Of a DNA stretch of 64,000 nucleotides, positions 55,025 to 63,825 are shown one piece after another. This stretch comes from an uncultured Ruminococcus sp. Its GTDB lineage: Bacteria > Bacillota > Clostridia > Oscillospirales > CAG-272. The stretch covers positions 38,561 through 102,560 of the forward strand of contig CADBKZ010000007.1 of NCBI GenBank assembly GCA_902795355.1, in the 5' to 3' direction. The notes under the pieces were generated by a model. That model worked only from the letters and a program-made list of their open reading frames with translations. It was not told the origin of the DNA and made no database searches. Each line of letters begins with the position of its first letter. Position 1 is the stretch's first letter. The translations under genes were made by a program, and so were the position numbers.

Positions 55025-55534
55025 ATGCCTCGTTATCAAAGAAGCAGAATGTCTGTTTCGACAATCCTTTTGATTGTCTTGGCAATTGCCGCGGTTGTCG
55101 GCGTAACGCTCTATATCGTGAACAGCAAGCGAGAGGTGAACGATGAAAATCTGCTTGCCGTGAAGAACTACGAAATCGTAGATACGAAAACTTCCGTCGG
55201 CCTCACGGTGGACGTGAAGGACAGCGGGAAGATTTATATTCAAGGAACCGCGTCCGAAGATTGGTCCGCCGTTATTCAGACCGTAACCCTGAAAGCGGGT
55301 ACCTACACGGTTGGCGGCTGCACTTCCGACATCGGAAAGTACGGCATTCGCGTAACCAAGAACGGCACTCCGATTGCGTATGCGGGAACGGATGGCACCT
55401 TGGGCGCAACGTTTACCGTGGAAGAGACCGGAAGCTATCAGGTGGAAATTTTCGTTTCGGAAGGAACCTACGTGATGCGCACGTTCGCACCTACGCTTGC
55501 CGCCGGCAAAAAAGCGATCAATTTCTACGAATAA
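55025..55534 (+). CDS. Membrane-anchored secreted protein with beta-domain
   Basis: A 169-residue protein with a basic start (MPRYQRSR) and a hydrophobic helix at about 11-32, then an extracytoplasmic beta-rich domain (residues 45-165: VKDSGKIYIQGTASEDWSAV, LKAGTYTVGG, ETGSYQVEIFV). Strong AAGGAGGG site. In the element's context it could be a virion or host-surface component; it is too long for a typical filamentous coat protein. It is followed by a stem-loop (ACCCGAGGG/CCCTCGGGT, about 55545-55575). Confidence 0.7.
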   Translation: MPRYQRSRMSVSTILLIVLAIAAVVGVTLYIVNSKREVNDENLLAVKNYEIVDTKTSVGLTVDVKDSGKIYIQGTASEDWSAVIQTVTLKAGTYTVGGCTSDIGKYGIRVTKNGTPIAYAGTDGTLGATFTVEETGSYQVEIFVSEGTYVMRTFAPTLAAGKKAINFYE

Positions 55535-55598
55535 GATGCAAAGACCCGAGGGTGGAATATCGCCCTCGGGTTGAGCCGAAATAAAAGGAGAAAAAAAG

Positions 55599-56270
55599 AT
55601 GAAACGAATTGTTCTTTTGGTTCTCGTTTTGGTTTTGTGCGGTGGAGCTATTACGGCAACCGTGATGATTGCCAACGCGCGAAGATCTTCGGAATCATAC
55701 ACTACAAAGCTAGATACATCGAAAAGCACAAATACGGTTGATGTGATCGATTGGGCCGATCTTGTACCCGATACAACTTCTGCGCAGCAGGAAGAGCCTG
55801 CGGCACCGGCAGTGTACGGGCAAGATATTTTCCCAACCGGAACCCTTGTGTTCACGCAGGATAATATCGGCAAGGCGTTTTCGTCCAACGGTCAGGGCGA
55901 TTATCGGTTAATTCTGTATTCGAATCAGTTCGAACAAAATAAATCGTATGGCTTTTGCTGGACGATCAACCCCCACGCCTATGATATTGAAAACGTTTCA
56001 GTTTTACGTGATAATGATAAACCTGCAATTTTTTATTATATCGGCGATTGGAATGCGGCTGTGGCTAACGGCACGAATTATATGCAAGTCCTTTCTTCCA
56101 ATGAATTGCAGGATGTGTTGACCAACCATTGGACGTTTGAAACGGGCGCAGGTGAAACGCAGATTCTGTTTTGCCCGTTCTTGCTTTCCAATCAGGCGGA
56201 GCAACCGAGCGAAGAATTTTGTTCTTCGATTTTGCAATACGTAACGATTTCCGTGTTCGAATTAAGTTGA
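55599..56270 (+). CDS. Membrane-anchored secreted protein
   Basis: A 223-residue protein with N-terminal hydrophobic helix (KRIVLLVLVLVLCGGAITAT), then an extracytoplasmic part with Thr/Ser-rich linker and beta-rich domain (PTGTLVFTQDNIGKAF through VTISVFELS). The Cys at the helix end is followed by Gly-Gly, not a clear lipobox. Unknown family. Preceded by AAAAGGAG. Confidence 0.65.
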   Translation: MKRIVLLVLVLVLCGGAITATVMIANARRSSESYTTKLDTSKSTNTVDVIDWADLVPDTTSAQQEEPAAPAVYGQDIFPTGTLVFTQDNIGKAFSSNGQGDYRLILYSNQFEQNKSYGFCWTINPHAYDIENVSVLRDNDKPAIFYYIGDWNAAVANGTNYMQVLSSNELQDVLTNHWTFETGAGETQILFCPFLLSNQAEQPSEEFCSSILQYVTISVFELS

Positions 56271-56286
56271 TTGAAGGGGGAAAATC

Positions 56287-56511
56287 ATGAGACGATCCGT
56301 ATTTGGAAATTTACTTATCGTGCTTTTGATTCTTGCCCTTGCTTCGCTCGGGCTATCGTTGATCGGGCGGTACGTGGTTCCGAAATTTCAGGAAGAAGAG
56401 ACGACAGAAGAAACGATCAAGCACGAATCAACTTTGGAAACATCCGCCGAAGAAGCAACGGAAACACCGCTTGCCAATGAAGCGATCCAACTTCCGATTA
56501 TTCTGGAATAA
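56287..56511 (+). CDS. Small single-span membrane protein (minor coat protein candidate)
   Basis: 74 residues: helix at about 8-30 (GNLLIVLLILALASLGLSLI), then a very acidic Thr/Glu-rich tail (FQEEETTEETIKHESTLETS). AAGGGGG precedes it. Size and topology resemble filamentous phage minor coat proteins, but this is inference. Confidence 0.65.
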   Translation: MRRSVFGNLLIVLLILALASLGLSLIGRYVVPKFQEEETTEETIKHESTLETSAEEATETPLANEAIQLPIILE

Positions 56512-56523
56512 GGGGGTGAAGCT

Positions 56524-59205
56524 ATGAAAAAGCAAACGGTTCGTTTGCTCTGCTTGTTTTGGAGTATTGCGATCCTGCTCGGTTGTTTTGCTGTTCCGAC
56601 TTCGGCGGATTCGGGTTCGGTGTATGCCGATCTGAATTATACGCCGGTAACCGAAGATCTGGAACAGCTCGGGTTTGACCTGAACGAATATCCGATTGAT
56701 CAGACAATCGAGGCAGGGCAAACGGAAAAGTTCTTGGTGATGATGCAGGTGCTTGAATTTGGATATGATTACCGCCAAACGGATTTTTCGGACTACGGGT
56801 TGTTCTTGTATCTTTATAATCCGTCCGGAACCGATTTAACGGGAAGCATGAAAAACAAAGTGCAGCTTGCGTTGAAAACGGCAAACGGCGTAATGGGCGA
56901 GTACAGCAAATACGATCTTTTGCGCTGCTCGGGATCAAGCGACCATCGGTTTTATAAATACCGTGTGGTCGGATTGACCGCTACCCTGCTCCGCACGTTG
57001 AACCGTGACCGCCGCACGTACTGCATTTCGGGAATTGAAATGCAGTTCAGCGGGGATACGAATCCGACCGATTTCAAGATCGGCGGCACGTATACGTTCA
57101 GCGGGCACCAACAGGGTTACGGATTCAATCCGGCAATGGAAGATTCGCTGTATTATACGTATCGGACGTTGGAAACCATCGAATTGGAATTGCACCCGAC
57201 CACATGGCGTTCGGAATATCAATCGGACAAGGGCGCGAATTGGCGCGATGAAGTTGATTCGGTATATTTCGCGATCCCCAATTGGTATTTCAAGCAATAT
57301 GGGGATACAAGCGATAAGGCCACAAAGGGGCTTTACAGTGCCCGCGTCAGCTATAACGAACACTATGTGAATGGGATCGTTTCGGACAATCTGGAAATGA
57401 TTCAATATTTGCAAGAACGAAACGATGCTTTAAGAGTCGCGTTTAGTCACGACGATGCGTTTTCTGCATATTCGAGTGGTGATTTAGAGAAGGTTCGTGT
57501 TTCTCCTGAACCTATTTGGGGTGAAACTTATCATTATAATTATCGTTTTGGTTGTAATTTTCTACCAAACTCTTATCATCAAGTTGTGTTTGTTGGGAGG
57601 GTTTACGATGATTCAAAGGAAATGTTACCCCGTTTCGGCATGTCTTTTTATTCAAGTACGTTTGAATCTATTTCCGCGGAAACTTTTGCAGAACGGTTTG
57701 ATGCAGTTGAATTACCGGATAAAGTGACAAACGAGGTTCCAGCCGGTGTTGTTGGTCCTTTACCTGCAAATTATTTCAGAGAGGTTTCTCCGCCTGATCG
57801 TACACTTGGCTATCACGAAGAAACGTTGACGCGGGATCAATTGTTGAGCTATTCGGATACTTCTGCATGGAATGCGAATACCAATGGCTTTTCAAAGTGG
57901 TTTTACCGTTTGTTCCATAAGAACGATGAATCGGCAAAAGCTACCACGCAAAATTTATCTGTGATCGAGACGGTTGATCTGACCGACGCGGCGAAATTAG
58001 CGTTGTTCAAAAATGAAGTTTCGGCGAATCAGCATTATGTTTCCGCGGCAGATATTCCCAATTTGCTTTCCTATGTCGCAAGTGAAGAATTAAACCCGTT
58101 GAATTGGACAAACGGTGTGTTTGGCTCCACGGTCGTTCTTCTGCATTTTGCGGTTACGGATTTTTATTCCGCCGCGTTGACCTGTTATAAAGGGTATAAT
58201 GGCGAAGCAACCAATGCAGAGTTGTATTCCGGCAACCATTATTATTTCGAAAAGAGCTACTTCGAGGATTTCGACGTGCTTTCCTTGACTTTCATGGATC
58301 AAGGCGGAAAGACAACCACGTTGCCGGTAACAGCGAGCCCCGTGGATGTTGGCGGCGATTTGCCGTCCCCTTACGAGGGTGCAACGGGAAAAGACCCGTC
58401 CACGGCTGCGGAAAATACGAGCAAAAGCGGTTTTTGGGACTTGTTCAATTCCCTGCGCGGATGGGTTCAAGCCGTGGTGATCATTCTTGGAATTGTCCTT
58501 TTGGCGGCCATTGTCGGATTGCTGACTCCGTTGTTCCGTCCGTTATTCAATTTGTTTGGAAAGATCTTCGGCGGAATCGGGTCGTTGCTCGGCGGCGTTG
58601 GGCGAACGGTTAAAGGGTTGTTTGATTTCGGCGACGACCGGTATCGTGCGCGACGGGAACGGAAAGAAAACAAACAGGCGGATGAAGATCGTGCATTCAG
58701 CAATGATGAAAAGAAGTACGACAGCGACCGCAAGCGCGTAACCGATCGGCAGAAGGATGAAGATCGCGATTTTTCGAATTTTGAAAAAGGTTATGGATTT
58801 TTCCGCAGAGTTAAAAATGACAATCAGCATGATGCAGATCGTGATTTTGATAATTCGGAAAAACAATATGACGCCGTCAGAAAACGGAAACTTGATCGTG
58901 AACGTGATGAAGATCGCGGCTTTGAAAATACGGAAAAGGCGCATGAAAGCGGACGAAAGCAACGTCGTTGGGAAACGGAAAAAGTCGACCTTGAAATTCG
59001 TGACAAAAAGAACAAAAAGGCTCTTTCGGATATGAAAAAGCAGGAAAAAGCCGAGCGCAAAAAGAATCGGGATGAAAGAAAAGAGGCCCGTGAAGCGAAA
59101 AGAGCGAATGAAACATTAAGCCGTGAACAGCAAGAGCTGAACAATCGAAAGCAAGGAACCTATTATGACCAAAAAAAGAAGCGGAACGGGGGTGACGAAG
59201 AATGA
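56524..59205 (+). CDS. Large surface protein with signal peptide, C-terminal membrane span and repetitive charged tail
   Basis: An 893-residue protein. Signal peptide 1-28 (LLCLFWSIAILLGCFAVPTSA), a long extracytoplasmic region (about 29-640), a membrane helix near 655-680 (VVIILGIVLLAAIVGLLTPL), a Gly-rich amphipathic stretch, then about 190 cytoplasmic residues that are almost all charged. In the tail, a 25-27-residue unit (DEDRxFxNxEKxYDxxRKR) occurs four times (about 716-820). Position and topology suggest a pIII-like adsorption protein, yet such proteins normally have a minimal cytoplasmic tail. Codon use between about 57.40 and 57.80 kb is more AT-rich than the rest. Confidence 0.65.
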   Translation: MKKQTVRLLCLFWSIAILLGCFAVPTSADSGSVYADLNYTPVTEDLEQLGFDLNEYPIDQTIEAGQTEKFLVMMQVLEFGYDYRQTDFSDYGLFLYLYNPSGTDLTGSMKNKVQLALKTANGVMGEYSKYDLLRCSGSSDHRFYKYRVVGLTATLLRTLNRDRRTYCISGIEMQFSGDTNPTDFKIGGTYTFSGHQQGYGFNPAMEDSLYYTYRTLETIELELHPTTWRSEYQSDKGANWRDEVDSVYFAIPNWYFKQYGDTSDKATKGLYSARVSYNEHYVNGIVSDNLEMIQYLQERNDALRVAFSHDDAFSAYSSGDLEKVRVSPEPIWGETYHYNYRFGCNFLPNSYHQVVFVGRVYDDSKEMLPRFGMSFYSSTFESISAETFAERFDAVELPDKVTNEVPAGVVGPLPANYFREVSPPDRTLGYHEETLTRDQLLSYSDTSAWNANTNGFSKWFYRLFHKNDESAKATTQNLSVIETVDLTDAAKLALFKNEVSANQHYVSAADIPNLLSYVASEELNPLNWTNGVFGSTVVLLHFAVTDFYSAALTCYKGYNGEATNAELYSGNHYYFEKSYFEDFDVLSLTFMDQGGKTTTLPVTASPVDVGGDLPSPYEGATGKDPSTAAENTSKSGFWDLFNSLRGWVQAVVIILGIVLLAAIVGLLTPLFRPLFNLFGKIFGGIGSLLGGVGRTVKGLFDFGDDRYRARRERKENKQADEDRAFSNDEKKYDSDRKRVTDRQKDEDRDFSNFEKGYGFFRRVKNDNQHDADRDFDNSEKQYDAVRKRKLDRERDEDRGFENTEKAHESGRKQRRWETEKVDLEIRDKKNKKALSDMKKQEKAERKKNRDERKEAREAKRANETLSREQQELNNRKQGTYYDQKKKRNGGDEE

Positions 59206-59453
59206 GAAAAATCATTCGGTTGATTGTTGCGATCATGTTATCGGCAATGGTGTTTGCAGGCGTAGCGGCCACGGTACAAGTGGTGCGGAAAAGTCTGCAA
59301 AAGGAAGAGATTACGCAGAGCAAGGAGCCGGAAGAATCGCGAAAAGGCTTGACCGTTCTTCCGATGCCGGAAGGAGATGAAACGGCCGGATGGGGCGAAG
59401 TTCGTCGCGTGTCCGGCGCAACGCCTACCCGCGAATGGACGGAATCGTATTGA
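59202..59453 (+). CDS. Small single-span membrane protein
   Basis: 83 residues: basic start, helix at about 6-28 (RLIVAIMLSAMVFAGVAATV), then a charged and Pro/Gly-rich tail. Starts within the preceding gene (ATGA), with GGGGGTG upstream. Candidate coat or assembly protein of the element. Confidence 0.65.
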   Translation: MRKIIRLIVAIMLSAMVFAGVAATVQVVRKSLQKEEITQSKEPEESRKGLTVLPMPEGDETAGWGEVRRVSGATPTREWTESY

Positions 59454-59456
59454 TTT

Positions 59457-59546
59457 ATGAAACGTGCGTATGTGGTTGAATTGATTTGCATGGCGTTGTT
59501 TGCTTTTTTTACCGGCTATTTTATTTACACTTGGGTTCATATGTAG
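59457..59546 (+). CDS. Very small membrane protein
   Basis: 29 residues: Lys-Arg start, then a single hydrophobic helix (VVELICMALFAFFTGYFIYT). It begins 3 nt after the preceding stop without a clear ribosome-binding site, so it would depend on coupling. Tiny one-helix proteins are common in filamentous phage structural modules. Confidence 0.5.
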   Translation: MKRAYVVELICMALFAFFTGYFIYTWVHM

Positions 59547-59564
59547 AAAAAAAGGGGTGTCACC

Positions 59565-61877
59565 GTGAAGATCATCGGTAAAGTAAAAAGAAGAATAAAA
59601 GAATTGACGTGGAAACACGCCGTTGCGTGCGGAATGCTGATCGGATCGGTGGCACTCCTGATTTTTCGTTATCGGTTTGTATTGAGCCGCGTATGGGTCG
59701 CAATCAAAGATTTGTGGTCCTCTTTGCGGCTTTGGTTTGTTTTCTCTTTCTCGTGGCTTTTCGATGAACTCGGCTGGGAGATCAGCGCACCGATGCCGAC
59801 CGTACTTCAACCAATCGGAAACGATTGGAAAGGAATGGTCCACATTGATATAGAACGGTTGGAATATAAATTTACAAATTTCGGTTTTGCTTTGTTCAAC
59901 GCGGAGAATTTTAAGGCGTTTTTAAGCGGTTCGGATGATTTCCTTTTCATTGCGTTGACCGTGCTTTCGTATGTTCTTCCCCTTTTTATTCTGCTTCCCA
60001 TGTTGGCCGAAGCGATTATCCTGCGGCCGAATCAAAGAAGCGCGGGATATGATACGGCTCCCGTTCGTTTTTGCAAATGGATCGGAAAACGGATATTTGC
60101 GCCGATTTTTCGCTTTTGCAAAAGTATCGTGGAGTTTTTGCAATCCAAGCAAGGAAAAACGCTTGCGGGCTTCCTTGCGTTGGTCTGGCTTCTGAATTTG
60201 AATGTGGTAACAATCCTTTCGGAAGCGTTCGCGTATTATTTTTATATCATCGGAATGTTGCTTGTCAATCCCGTGCAGGTGATCAGCCGCGATATATTTG
60301 TTCAGCTTGCCAAATTGGCCGTTGATACGGTCGTTATGTTTTCGGGCGCGCCGCTGCCGTGCTGGTTGATATTCTTTTGGATTCTGTTCGACCGACATCG
60401 GAAAAAGGTCGGCGCAGATGAAGTCCGGCACATGGAAGCGATGAACACCGGATTTGCGAAAAATCTCCCGATTTGCGTTTGCGCGGTCGGAGAGCCCGGG
60501 GTTGGAAAAACAACGTTTATGGTGGATCTCGGGCTGACGCTTGAAAATGTGTTTCGCGCGCAATCGCTTGATACGATGTTCCGCCATGACCTGATGTTTC
60601 CCTCTTTTCCGATTCAACGGTTGGAAGAAGCGTTTGTGGAACAAATTGAAAGCGGAAGGATCCACAATCTTCCGCAAATCGATCTTTGGGTGGATGAACT
60701 CAAAGAAAAGGAAGAACGGTTCGGTTTTTCCGGCGTTCCTTTTTCCAACGGCGTTGTAATGGTCCGGCTGTATGATATAATCAATGTTTATTGCCATGCG
60801 TATTTCATTTATATCGTGGATCAATATATTTTATCCAACGTTCCGGTTCGGACCGATTCCGTGAAAAGGAACGCGCAAAAATGTTTTCCGCTGTGGGATA
60901 CCGATTTTTTGAATCGGGACCCGCGAGACCGTTCCGCAGATTCTAAATTTTCCCATATCCTCGATCAGGATATTATGCGGCTTGGAAAGAAGATCGTGGA
61001 TCGGAATCCTTTGTCGGGTTCGTTCGGCTTCGGCGTTTATCTTCATTCCGAATGGGGAAAATCCCGCGGAAATAAAATTGCGCTGGAAGGCGTAAAGGCA
61101 GACGCAGATGAAACCAACCAAAAGAACGATTCCTACGCGTATGCGTTGAAAATGTGTCGGCATGCGGAAACTATGGTTGATTTCTTTCCCTACTTCAAGT
61201 TCGTTGCGGATGAACAACGTCCCGAAAACGTTCCCGCGGATCTTCGGGATTTTACTTCAATCGTTTCAATTCTGGATAAATCCGAAACGGAACTTGTCAT
61301 GCCACATTTCATTTTCGGCGACATTATTTATGATTTTCTATATAAACGTTATAAGCGGCTTTATTATAAAATCCGGAACGTCCGAAAAGACAATTTTTTA
61401 TTTTTGCATCTTTCCAAGCTCGCGGTCGCGGCGTTTGTCCGGTACTATATCCGAATTTATAACATTTACGGTTATCAGGTTCTTGATCTGCAAACCGAAT
61501 CGGGAAGAAACTATGGAAATACCGGCGCGGCCGGAGTCTCCGCACAAACACACCCGTGGTATCGTTTATATAACAAAATATATTCCGAACGGTTTCTTTC
61601 GGATTGCTACGCGTCGGCATTCCGAAAGGCACAATTGGAATCGGGAATCGGGATTAACGATTATCCGAGTTACACGGGGCTCGGAATGTCGATTGATCAA
61701 ATGGAAGAACAGCATGATTATTTTATGATGACTCTATTTGATATGTTCAAGCTCCCCACAAAAGCGCGGGAAGCCGCGCAGGCAGCCGAAAGTTCGGAAC
61801 CGGCTGTTGCCCTGCCATTGAGCGAAAACGCGCCGCAGATTGTGGATTTGGAGCATTTTGACCCGTTTGATTGTTGA
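59565..61877 (+). CDS. Membrane FtsK/HerA-type ATPase (pI/Zot-like assembly protein)
   Basis: A 770-residue protein starting with GTG (AAAGGGGTG upstream). Hydrophobic segments lie at about 18-38, 126-153, 198-235 and 250-275. The ATPase follows: Walker A GEPGVGKT at 309-316, and EQRPENVPADLR near 540 matches the Q-R-P sensor region of FtsK/HerA/Zot ATPases. In filamentous phages such an ATPase extrudes virions through the envelope. Here membrane spans precede the ATPase, whereas in classical Gram-negative Zot proteins they follow it; the N-terminal placement would fit a one-membrane host. A conjugation coupling protein is the alternative, but no relaxase accompanies it in this element. Confidence 0.7.
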   Translation: MKIIGKVKRRIKELTWKHAVACGMLIGSVALLIFRYRFVLSRVWVAIKDLWSSLRLWFVFSFSWLFDELGWEISAPMPTVLQPIGNDWKGMVHIDIERLEYKFTNFGFALFNAENFKAFLSGSDDFLFIALTVLSYVLPLFILLPMLAEAIILRPNQRSAGYDTAPVRFCKWIGKRIFAPIFRFCKSIVEFLQSKQGKTLAGFLALVWLLNLNVVTILSEAFAYYFYIIGMLLVNPVQVISRDIFVQLAKLAVDTVVMFSGAPLPCWLIFFWILFDRHRKKVGADEVRHMEAMNTGFAKNLPICVCAVGEPGVGKTTFMVDLGLTLENVFRAQSLDTMFRHDLMFPSFPIQRLEEAFVEQIESGRIHNLPQIDLWVDELKEKEERFGFSGVPFSNGVVMVRLYDIINVYCHAYFIYIVDQYILSNVPVRTDSVKRNAQKCFPLWDTDFLNRDPRDRSADSKFSHILDQDIMRLGKKIVDRNPLSGSFGFGVYLHSEWGKSRGNKIALEGVKADADETNQKNDSYAYALKMCRHAETMVDFFPYFKFVADEQRPENVPADLRDFTSIVSILDKSETELVMPHFIFGDIIYDFLYKRYKRLYYKIRNVRKDNFLFLHLSKLAVAAFVRYYIRIYNIYGYQVLDLQTESGRNYGNTGAAGVSAQTHPWYRLYNKIYSERFLSDCYASAFRKAQLESGIGINDYPSYTGLGMSIDQMEEQHDYFMMTLFDMFKLPTKAREAAQAAESSEPAVALPLSENAPQIVDLEHFDPFDC

Positions 61878-61902
61878 AACCAAGAGAAAAAGAGGTAACA
61901 AA

Positions 61903-62916
61903 ATGATTTGCACGATGAAAATCAAATGCAAAAAAGGCCGGTATCTCGGCAGAGATATTCACGAAATTGAAAGCCCGCGGAAGGCCGTTCGTTATTCTAA
62001 CCCTTTGTATAAAATGGAAAACGAACTGTTTACCACACTCTACCGAGAGGGGAAACAGAAGGATCTTTCGGGAAACGATCTGTTGAGTTATATGGCCACA
62101 CAACTGTTCCAAGACGACCGTTTTGAAAAAATCGGGCATTACTGCCTCGATCTGGATGAACTTGTCAGGCAGGTCACACGCTGCGAAAAGAATGAATTTA
62201 ACCGGATCAGCCGGTTTGAAAACATTTGCTATTTAACGCAGTTTAATTATTTTGTTACCCTTACCTATGATACCGCAAAGATCGGAGACGAGCAAATTTT
62301 TCGTGTTAAAATCCGCAAAGCCCTTTCCAACATGGCGTATCGGTTCGGATGGTTGTGCAAAGGCGTTTTTGAGCGTGGAGACGAAGGAAACCGGCTGCAT
62401 GTCCATCTGCTCTTAAAGGTTGAAAACGGGAAAATGCCCGGGGAGCTCTATGCAAGAGCGCAGTATTCCACCAAACGCCGGCGCATGGAAGTGATAACAT
62501 CCAACCGTTTCTTCGATAAATTCGGCAAAAACGAATTTCGGGCGATTGACCCAACCGATTCGAGCTATGGAAGAGCGATCCGATATATTGCAAAATACAT
62601 CTGCAAGAGCGGAGAACGGCTTTTCGGCTCCAAGAACTTAACGCACGAGATTGTGCGGGATATTGATACAGAGAACGACGTGATGTATGTGGAAGCGTCG
62701 TTCGGGAAGGTGTATGTACTGTTTCAGGATCTGTTTTGGAGCGAGGAGAAGCGGAAGCAGGAAACGGAAAAAGGCAGATATACATTTGCGGACGCAGGCG
62801 AACCGATGGCAGATTGGTTTTTTGTATATCCTGAAAACGTGAAAGGATTTGCGAAAAAACTTGAAGTAATCAAGCAGGAGAACGTTCCTGAATGGCTTCG
62901 GAAACAAACCGCGTAA
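61903..62916 (+). CDS. rep: HUH-type rolling-circle replication initiator
   Basis: A 337-residue protein. Motif I NYFVTLTYDTAK, motif II RLHVHLLLKV (His-x-His metal site) and motif III GRAIRYIAKYICK with two Tyr three residues plus Lys apart, as in initiators of phiX174 gpA, microvirus VP4 and inovirus type. It would nick one strand and start rolling-circle replication of an ssDNA genome. The start at 61903 follows AGAGGTAACAAA. It is the last gene of the main operon; a large palindrome 65 bp behind its stop may be its origin. Confidence 0.82.
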   Translation: MICTMKIKCKKGRYLGRDIHEIESPRKAVRYSNPLYKMENELFTTLYREGKQKDLSGNDLLSYMATQLFQDDRFEKIGHYCLDLDELVRQVTRCEKNEFNRISRFENICYLTQFNYFVTLTYDTAKIGDEQIFRVKIRKALSNMAYRFGWLCKGVFERGDEGNRLHVHLLLKVENGKMPGELYARAQYSTKRRRMEVITSNRFFDKFGKNEFRAIDPTDSSYGRAIRYIAKYICKSGERLFGSKNLTHEIVRDIDTENDVMYVEASFGKVYVLFQDLFWSEEKRKQETEKGRYTFADAGEPMADWFFVYPENVKGFAKKLEVIKQENVPEWLRKQTA

Positions 62917-62967
62917 CAGCGGCTTGTAAAATTGAATAGAATCGTGCAAAAAAAGTGCGCAGGGACC

Positions 62968-63008
62968 TTGACAAAGGATGGTGGTTGTGGTATAATAACC
63001 ACAACCAC
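62968..63008 (+). promoter_or_regulatory. Promoter embedded in a 28-bp perfect palindrome
   Basis: TTGACA (62968-62973), 17 bp, TATAAT (62991-62996). The -10 box lies in the 8-nt centre of two perfect 10-bp arms, GTGGTTGTGG (62981-62990) and CCACAACCAC (62999-63008). Such a site could be an operator, a regulatory RNA hairpin, or the nicking site of the initiator encoded just upstream. Confidence 0.75.
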
Positions 63009-63020
63009 ACGGGAGTGGGG

Positions 63021-63107
63021 TCACAAAATGGAAATGAGTTTTGCAATCAGATCAATGATAACATTGGCGTGCTTCACGATCAGATTGCAGAAGAAGCGAA
63101 TGTGCAT
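63021..63107 (-). CDS. Small amphipathic peptide, candidate second type I toxin
   Basis: 28 codons, MHIRFFCNLIVKHANVIIDL then IAKLISIL, preceded by AAAGGGGGTGACAAA. The peptide would form one hydrophobic/amphipathic helix. The gene is flanked by inverted copies of ACCACACG-(A/G)-AG-GGGGT-ACAAAATG-like sequence (63006-63030 and 63105-63128) and opposed by the strong plus-strand promoter at 62968. A plus-strand frame of 38 codons in the same interval begins MEMSFAIRSM but has a poorer ribosome-binding site. The minus promoter has a good -35 (TTGACA 63167-63172) but a poor -10 (TGTGGT). Confidence 0.5.
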   Translation of the reverse strand: MHIRFFCNLIVKHANVIIDLIAKLISIL

Positions 63108-63402
63108 TTTGTCACCCCCTTTCGTGTGGTTTTCAATTCTTTGACCACACCGCAACCAGCGGCCGTTGTCAAGGGTCAGGGATATTGGAAAAGGGGCGGA
63201 CGAAGCAGAGGAAATTCTTACCTGAATATATGCACGATACGATGAAAATCGAAAAAAAGAACCCTGAACATTCCGAGGAAAAAGGAAACGGAATGGATCA
63301 GGGCATTTGTCGTATCGGGAAAAGAGAGAAAAAGAAGCCAAAACACGAAAAAAGCGCCGAAGAACGGCGGGTTAGCCGCTCCACGGCGCAGGTGTGTGGC
63401 TG

Positions 63403-63450
63403 CCTTGGTTCGCCCCGCCGCGCAGCGGCGGGGCGCTCGTAATACCAAGG
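63403..63450. other. Large stem-loop, possible origin or packaging signal
   Basis: Outer arms CCTTGGT (63403-63409) and ACCAAGG (63444-63450); inner arms CGCCCCGCCGC (63411-63421) and GCGGCGGGGCG (63425-63435) around GCA. It is not followed by a T-run. In this part (63110-64000) there are no credible genes; it carries this structure, repeated 17-bp motifs and the right-hand repeat. Confidence 0.6.
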
Positions 63451-63584
63451 TAGCGTGAATTACTTATGCACCCCAAAACAACCCAAAACATCCCCTTTCA
63501 TGGGACGTTCCAAAAGAAACTCAACGGAAAAAAGAAAACCTTTTCTTTGAAAAAGGAAAGCCGGAAAGGACGGGCCCCAACAGT

Positions 63585-63818
63585 CCTGTGGGAAACTCGC
63601 GGTTTTAGGACGGTCGGATTCCTGTGGGAAACTTCCGCACGCCCTCTGTTGGAAAGCTGTTGGAAACCGCGACGAATTACCGGCGGCAAGAGAGATTGAC
63701 GCAAGGGAGCGGAACAAACGAATGCCGACGGGGATTCGGAGGGGTTTTCAATAGCTTTTCAATGGGTGCGGAAGTTTTCCATAGGAAGCCGATCGGCCGT
63801 TGCGAGTTTTCCATCAGG
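63585..63818. repeat. Four copies of a 16-18-bp motif, two per orientation (integrase arm-site candidates)
   Basis: CCTGTGGGAAACTCGC (63585-63600) and CCTGTGGGAAACTTCCGC (63621-63638) stand in direct orientation, 36 bp apart. GCGGAAGTTTTCCATAGG (63768-63785) and GCGAGTTTTCCATCAGG (63802-63818) are the same motif inverted, 34 bp apart. They lie just inside the right-hand repeat. Confidence 0.6.
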
Positions 63819-63825
63819 CCCCTTG

